Below, in pieces: positions 22,639-24,554 of a DNA stretch of 24,554 bases (its first letter is position 1; each line of letters starts with the position of its first letter). Location: assembly GCA_022837505.1 (NCBI GenBank), contig JALHFZ010000020.1:1-24554 (forward strand), read 5' to 3'. This DNA is from Synergistaceae bacterium (GTDB lineage: Bacteria > Synergistota > Synergistia > Synergistales > Aminobacteriaceae). The notes under the pieces were generated by a model, which saw nothing but the letters and a program-made list of their open reading frames with translations, ran no database searches and was not told the DNA's origin. Both the position numbers and the translations under genes were made by a program.

Positions 22639-23973
22639 ATGACCATTTTTCATCATTCCCTGCTCGTCCTGGGCGTTATTGTCGCAGTCTTCGCCCTGAG
22701 CAAATACCTGAAGTTCACCACGGAACTCTCAATGTTTGCCGCTACACTGGCGGCTCTCGCGGCCCATGCCGTTCTGCCGAAGGGGGTCGATCCGAGGTCA
22801 GCCCTCCCCTTCTCCGAGATGATCCGCCATCTCGTGGAGGGGTCCTTCACCTACTTCGACGTCTGCCTGATTTTTCTTACAGCCACCTATTTCATGGCTC
22901 TCTACAAGGAGGCGGGGGGCGTGGCCTTCATCGTTCGGGAGATCGTCCGCACCTTCCACTCCCGGCGGATCGTCTGCCTTCTTCTCCTCGTGGTCGTCAT
23001 GATGGTCCCCGGAGCGATCACCGGTTCGGGAGCCACCACCGTACTCACCGTAGGCTCCCTTGTGGGTGCCGTCCTCGTGTCCATGGGGGTTCCCGAGGAT
23101 AAAAGGGTCGCCCTCATCTTTCTTCTCGCAGCCATGAGCGCAGCCTGCCCTCCCATTAACCTCTGGGCGATGATGGCCTCCGCCGGGGCGAACATGCCCT
23201 ATGTGGGCTTCGCTATTCCTCTGGCCATCCTCTCCATCTCGGGGGCCCTTTTTTCCGCCTTCTGGCTCGCCGGGCGGGGAAAATCCGTGGACCTCGACAA
23301 AGCCCTCGCCGATCTGCCGGAGGTGCCGGCAGGATGGAACTGGGGCCGGGCCTCCCTCCCTTTCGTCGTCCTCATCGCCCTCGTCCTTGCGGGGAGGATA
23401 CTCCCCTACTCCTTTCCGATCCTGGGGCTCCCCCTCATCTTCATGATCAGCGGGCTGACCGTTCTCTTTGTCAGTCCCGTGAAACCCCGCCTTTTCCCGG
23501 TAGCCTGCGCTACGGTGAAAAACCTGCTGGGGCTTGTGGGAATCATGGTCGTTGTTGGCATTCTCATTCAGGTGACCGCCCTCAGCGGGGTGCGGGGGCT
23601 TCTCTCCCTCGCCGTAGTGACCCTGCCGCTGAGCGTTCTCTTCTATACCCTCTGGATCATCCTGCCCGTCTCGGAGGGTGTCCTTCAGTATGCCGTGGCG
23701 CCCCTCTTCGGCGTTCCCCTCATCATGCTCTTCAACATGAAGGGGCTGAACCCCATTATCTCCCTTGCTGCATGGTCGGTGATGTGGCCTCTCGGGGACT
23801 GCCTTCCTCCTACGGCAGTGGTGGGCAGGGCATCCGTCATGGAGCTTAACTACAAGGGAAGCTACTTCGGAGGTTTTGTCAAAGCCACCCTTGTCCCCAT
23901 GGCATTCATCCTCCTTCTGTCGACGCTGTTCATGGTCTACAGCAAGGAACTGTCCAACGTGATCGGAGGCTGA
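22639..23973 (+). CDS. TRAP-DctM-like large permease (ion transporter superfamily)
   Basis: The 444-residue protein is almost wholly hydrophobic, with about 11-12 membrane segments. A Gly/Ser/Thr-rich hairpin GAITGSGATTVLTVGS (about 126-141) is followed by SAACPPINLWAMMASAG, and a second such region GDCLPPTAVVGRAS lies near 393-406. These two half-repeats are typical of the ion transporter superfamily that includes TRAP DctM permeases. Substrates of this group are organic and amino acids, usually taken up with Na+ or H+. No DctP receptor or normal-sized DctQ is nearby; the DUF6305-like protein and the 56-residue protein occupy those places. The ATG at 22639 has AAAGGG upstream, which is part of a small hairpin (CCTTT/AAAGG, 22615-22629) that may hide it. 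Confidence 0.8.
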   Translation: MTIFHHSLLVLGVIVAVFALSKYLKFTTELSMFAATLAALAAHAVLPKGVDPRSALPFSEMIRHLVEGSFTYFDVCLIFLTATYFMALYKEAGGVAFIVREIVRTFHSRRIVCLLLLVVVMMVPGAITGSGATTVLTVGSLVGAVLVSMGVPEDKRVALIFLLAAMSAACPPINLWAMMASAGANMPYVGFAIPLAILSISGALFSAFWLAGRGKSVDLDKALADLPEVPAGWNWGRASLPFVVLIALVLAGRILPYSFPILGLPLIFMISGLTVLFVSPVKPRLFPVACATVKNLLGLVGIMVVVGILIQVTALSGVRGLLSLAVVTLPLSVLFYTLWIILPVSEGVLQYAVAPLFGVPLIMLFNMKGLNPIISLAAWSVMWPLGDCLPPTAVVGRASVMELNYKGSYFGGFVKATLVPMAFILLLSTLFMVYSKELSNVIGG

Positions 23974-23977
23974 CTCA

Positions 23978-24148
23978 ATGAATCTCGTATTGCTCAACAC
24001 GATCGTTATGGTGCTCTATTACGGAATCACTCTTTTCTTTCTGGCGGCGATTATGTGGAATTTCGCCAGGACAAAGAGCAGGCAGGAGGCCCTTCTTTAC
24101 GGAATTATCATGATTCCCTTCGTGCTGCGGGTTCTGCGCCTGAAGTAG
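23978..24148 (+). CDS. 56-residue membrane microprotein in the permease cluster
   Basis: The frame starts 4 nt after the permease stop with GGAGG 8 nt before its ATG, the usual sign of a translated, coupled gene. The product begins MNLVLLNTIVMVLYYGITLF and has one long hydrophobic segment (about 3-27). A basic loop (WNFARTKSRQ) follows, then a second amphipathic or membrane segment (38-52) ending in RVLRLK. The topology suggests two short helices with a cytoplasmic basic loop. I do not recognise a family. A role as a small subunit of the permease, like a minimal DctQ, is possible but inferred only from position. Confidence 0.75.
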   Translation: MNLVLLNTIVMVLYYGITLFFLAAIMWNFARTKSRQEALLYGIIMIPFVLRVLRLK

Positions 24149-24169
24149 ATGCGGAAGGGAGAGAAAAAA

Positions 24170-24554
24170 ATGAACCTGCGAACATTCAAACTGGCCGTTC
24201 TTATCATCCTCGGCGCCTCGGCGGCCCTGGGCGGCTATATGTTCCGGGAACACCGGACGTATGAAGAGGCCGTGGTGGTCAGCCCGGCCATCACCGAGGT
24301 AAAAAAACTCAGCGACTACGATGAGGCTGTCAAGGGTACGATCAACGACGCGAATGTCTATATTTTCGACAGCGGCGCAGCCGGAGGGACAGCCGTCATC
24401 ATCGGCGGCACCCATCCGGAGGAACCGGTGGCGAACCTTGCAGCCCAGATATTCACCGAGAACGTCAGGGTAACCCAGGGGCGCCTGATTATCGTCAACC
24501 GGATCAACAGAAGCGCCTCCACCCTGACGAGGCTCGGAGAGGCCTACCCCCGAT
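24170..24554 (+). CDS. AstE/aspartoacylase-like (M14-fold) metallohydrolase, N-terminal part
   Basis: The frame is open to the window edge; 128 codons are visible. An N-terminal hydrophobic segment (about residues 7-22) serves as a membrane anchor or signal peptide. About 55 residues follow before the zinc motif GGTHPEEP (79-86), where His82 and Glu85 fit the H-x-x-E of succinylglutamate desuccinylase/aspartoacylase proteins. LIIVNRINRSA follows where such enzymes have a conserved strand with Asn-Arg. These enzymes remove acyl groups or C-terminal residues from amino-acid derivatives. The ATG at 24170 has AAGGGAG upstream; an in-frame ATG at 24149, right after the microprotein stop, is less well placed. 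Export and the neighbouring dipeptidase point to an extracytoplasmic step. Confidence 0.8.
   Translation, partial: MNLRTFKLAVLIILGASAALGGYMFREHRTYEEAVVVSPAITEVKKLSDYDEAVKGTINDANVYIFDSGAAGGTAVIIGGTHPEEPVANLAAQIFTENVRVTQGRLIIVNRINRSASTLTRLGEAYPR

Overview
The window looks like a chromosomal segment of a Gram-negative-type, amino-acid- or peptide-fermenting anaerobe with high GC. Synergistota is my best guess (about 0.6). The guess rests on the gene mix: a secreted C69 dipeptidase beside a DUF6305-like protein and an AstE/M14-like protein, a PASTA protein without a kinase, and many GTG/TTG starts. The 98 bases of 16S rRNA present are too few to fix the phylum by eye. I saw no insertion sequence, CRISPR array, tRNA or prophage gene.

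Region 1 (1-9920, all minus strand). The window opens with the 5' end of a 16S rRNA gene, with a textbook promoter (TTGACA-17-TATTAT) about 100 nt upstream. Before it lies a long run of housekeeping genes that reads as one operon: DUF6391-like membrane protein, rsmB, PASTA protein, rpe, rodZ, rimO, pgpA, cinA, thpR, recA. Most junctions overlap by 1-41 nt or are separated by fewer than 20 nt. A strong intrinsic terminator follows recA. The genes cover ribosome and tRNA/RNA maintenance, cell-shape and envelope functions, lipid synthesis, and DNA repair.

Region 2 (9921-12954, minus strand). These are separately transcribed genes: a membrane zinc peptidase with its own promoter and a perfect 20-bp palindrome in its leader, a DegT-type sugar aminotransferase, and a GntR/FCD regulator followed by a strong terminator.

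Region 3 (12955-16949, mixed strands). A 73-residue two-helix membrane protein (+) converges on a MocR-type regulator (-) that has Gln where the PLP-binding Lys should be. A HAD phosphatase (+) diverges from the MocR gene. It converges on a 458-residue CobB/CbiA-like protein (-) that keeps the fold signature but seems to have lost both the P-loop and the glutaminase catalytic residues. Two adjacent, probably catalytically dead members of metabolic enzyme families are the most unusual content of the window.

Region 4 (16950-24554, all plus strand). asnS is followed by a PEP/pyruvate-binding (PPDK-N-like) protein lacking the phosphohistidine and PEP-binding domains. Then comes a promoter-led cluster: secreted C69 dipeptidase, secreted DUF6305-like protein, a TRAP-DctM-like permease, a 56-residue membrane microprotein, and a membrane-anchored AstE/M14-like metallohydrolase cut by the window edge. 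Two strong hairpins between the first three genes suggest graded expression. I infer an extracytoplasmic peptide or acyl-amino-acid hydrolysis and uptake system, which is the best candidate for an undescribed functional unit.
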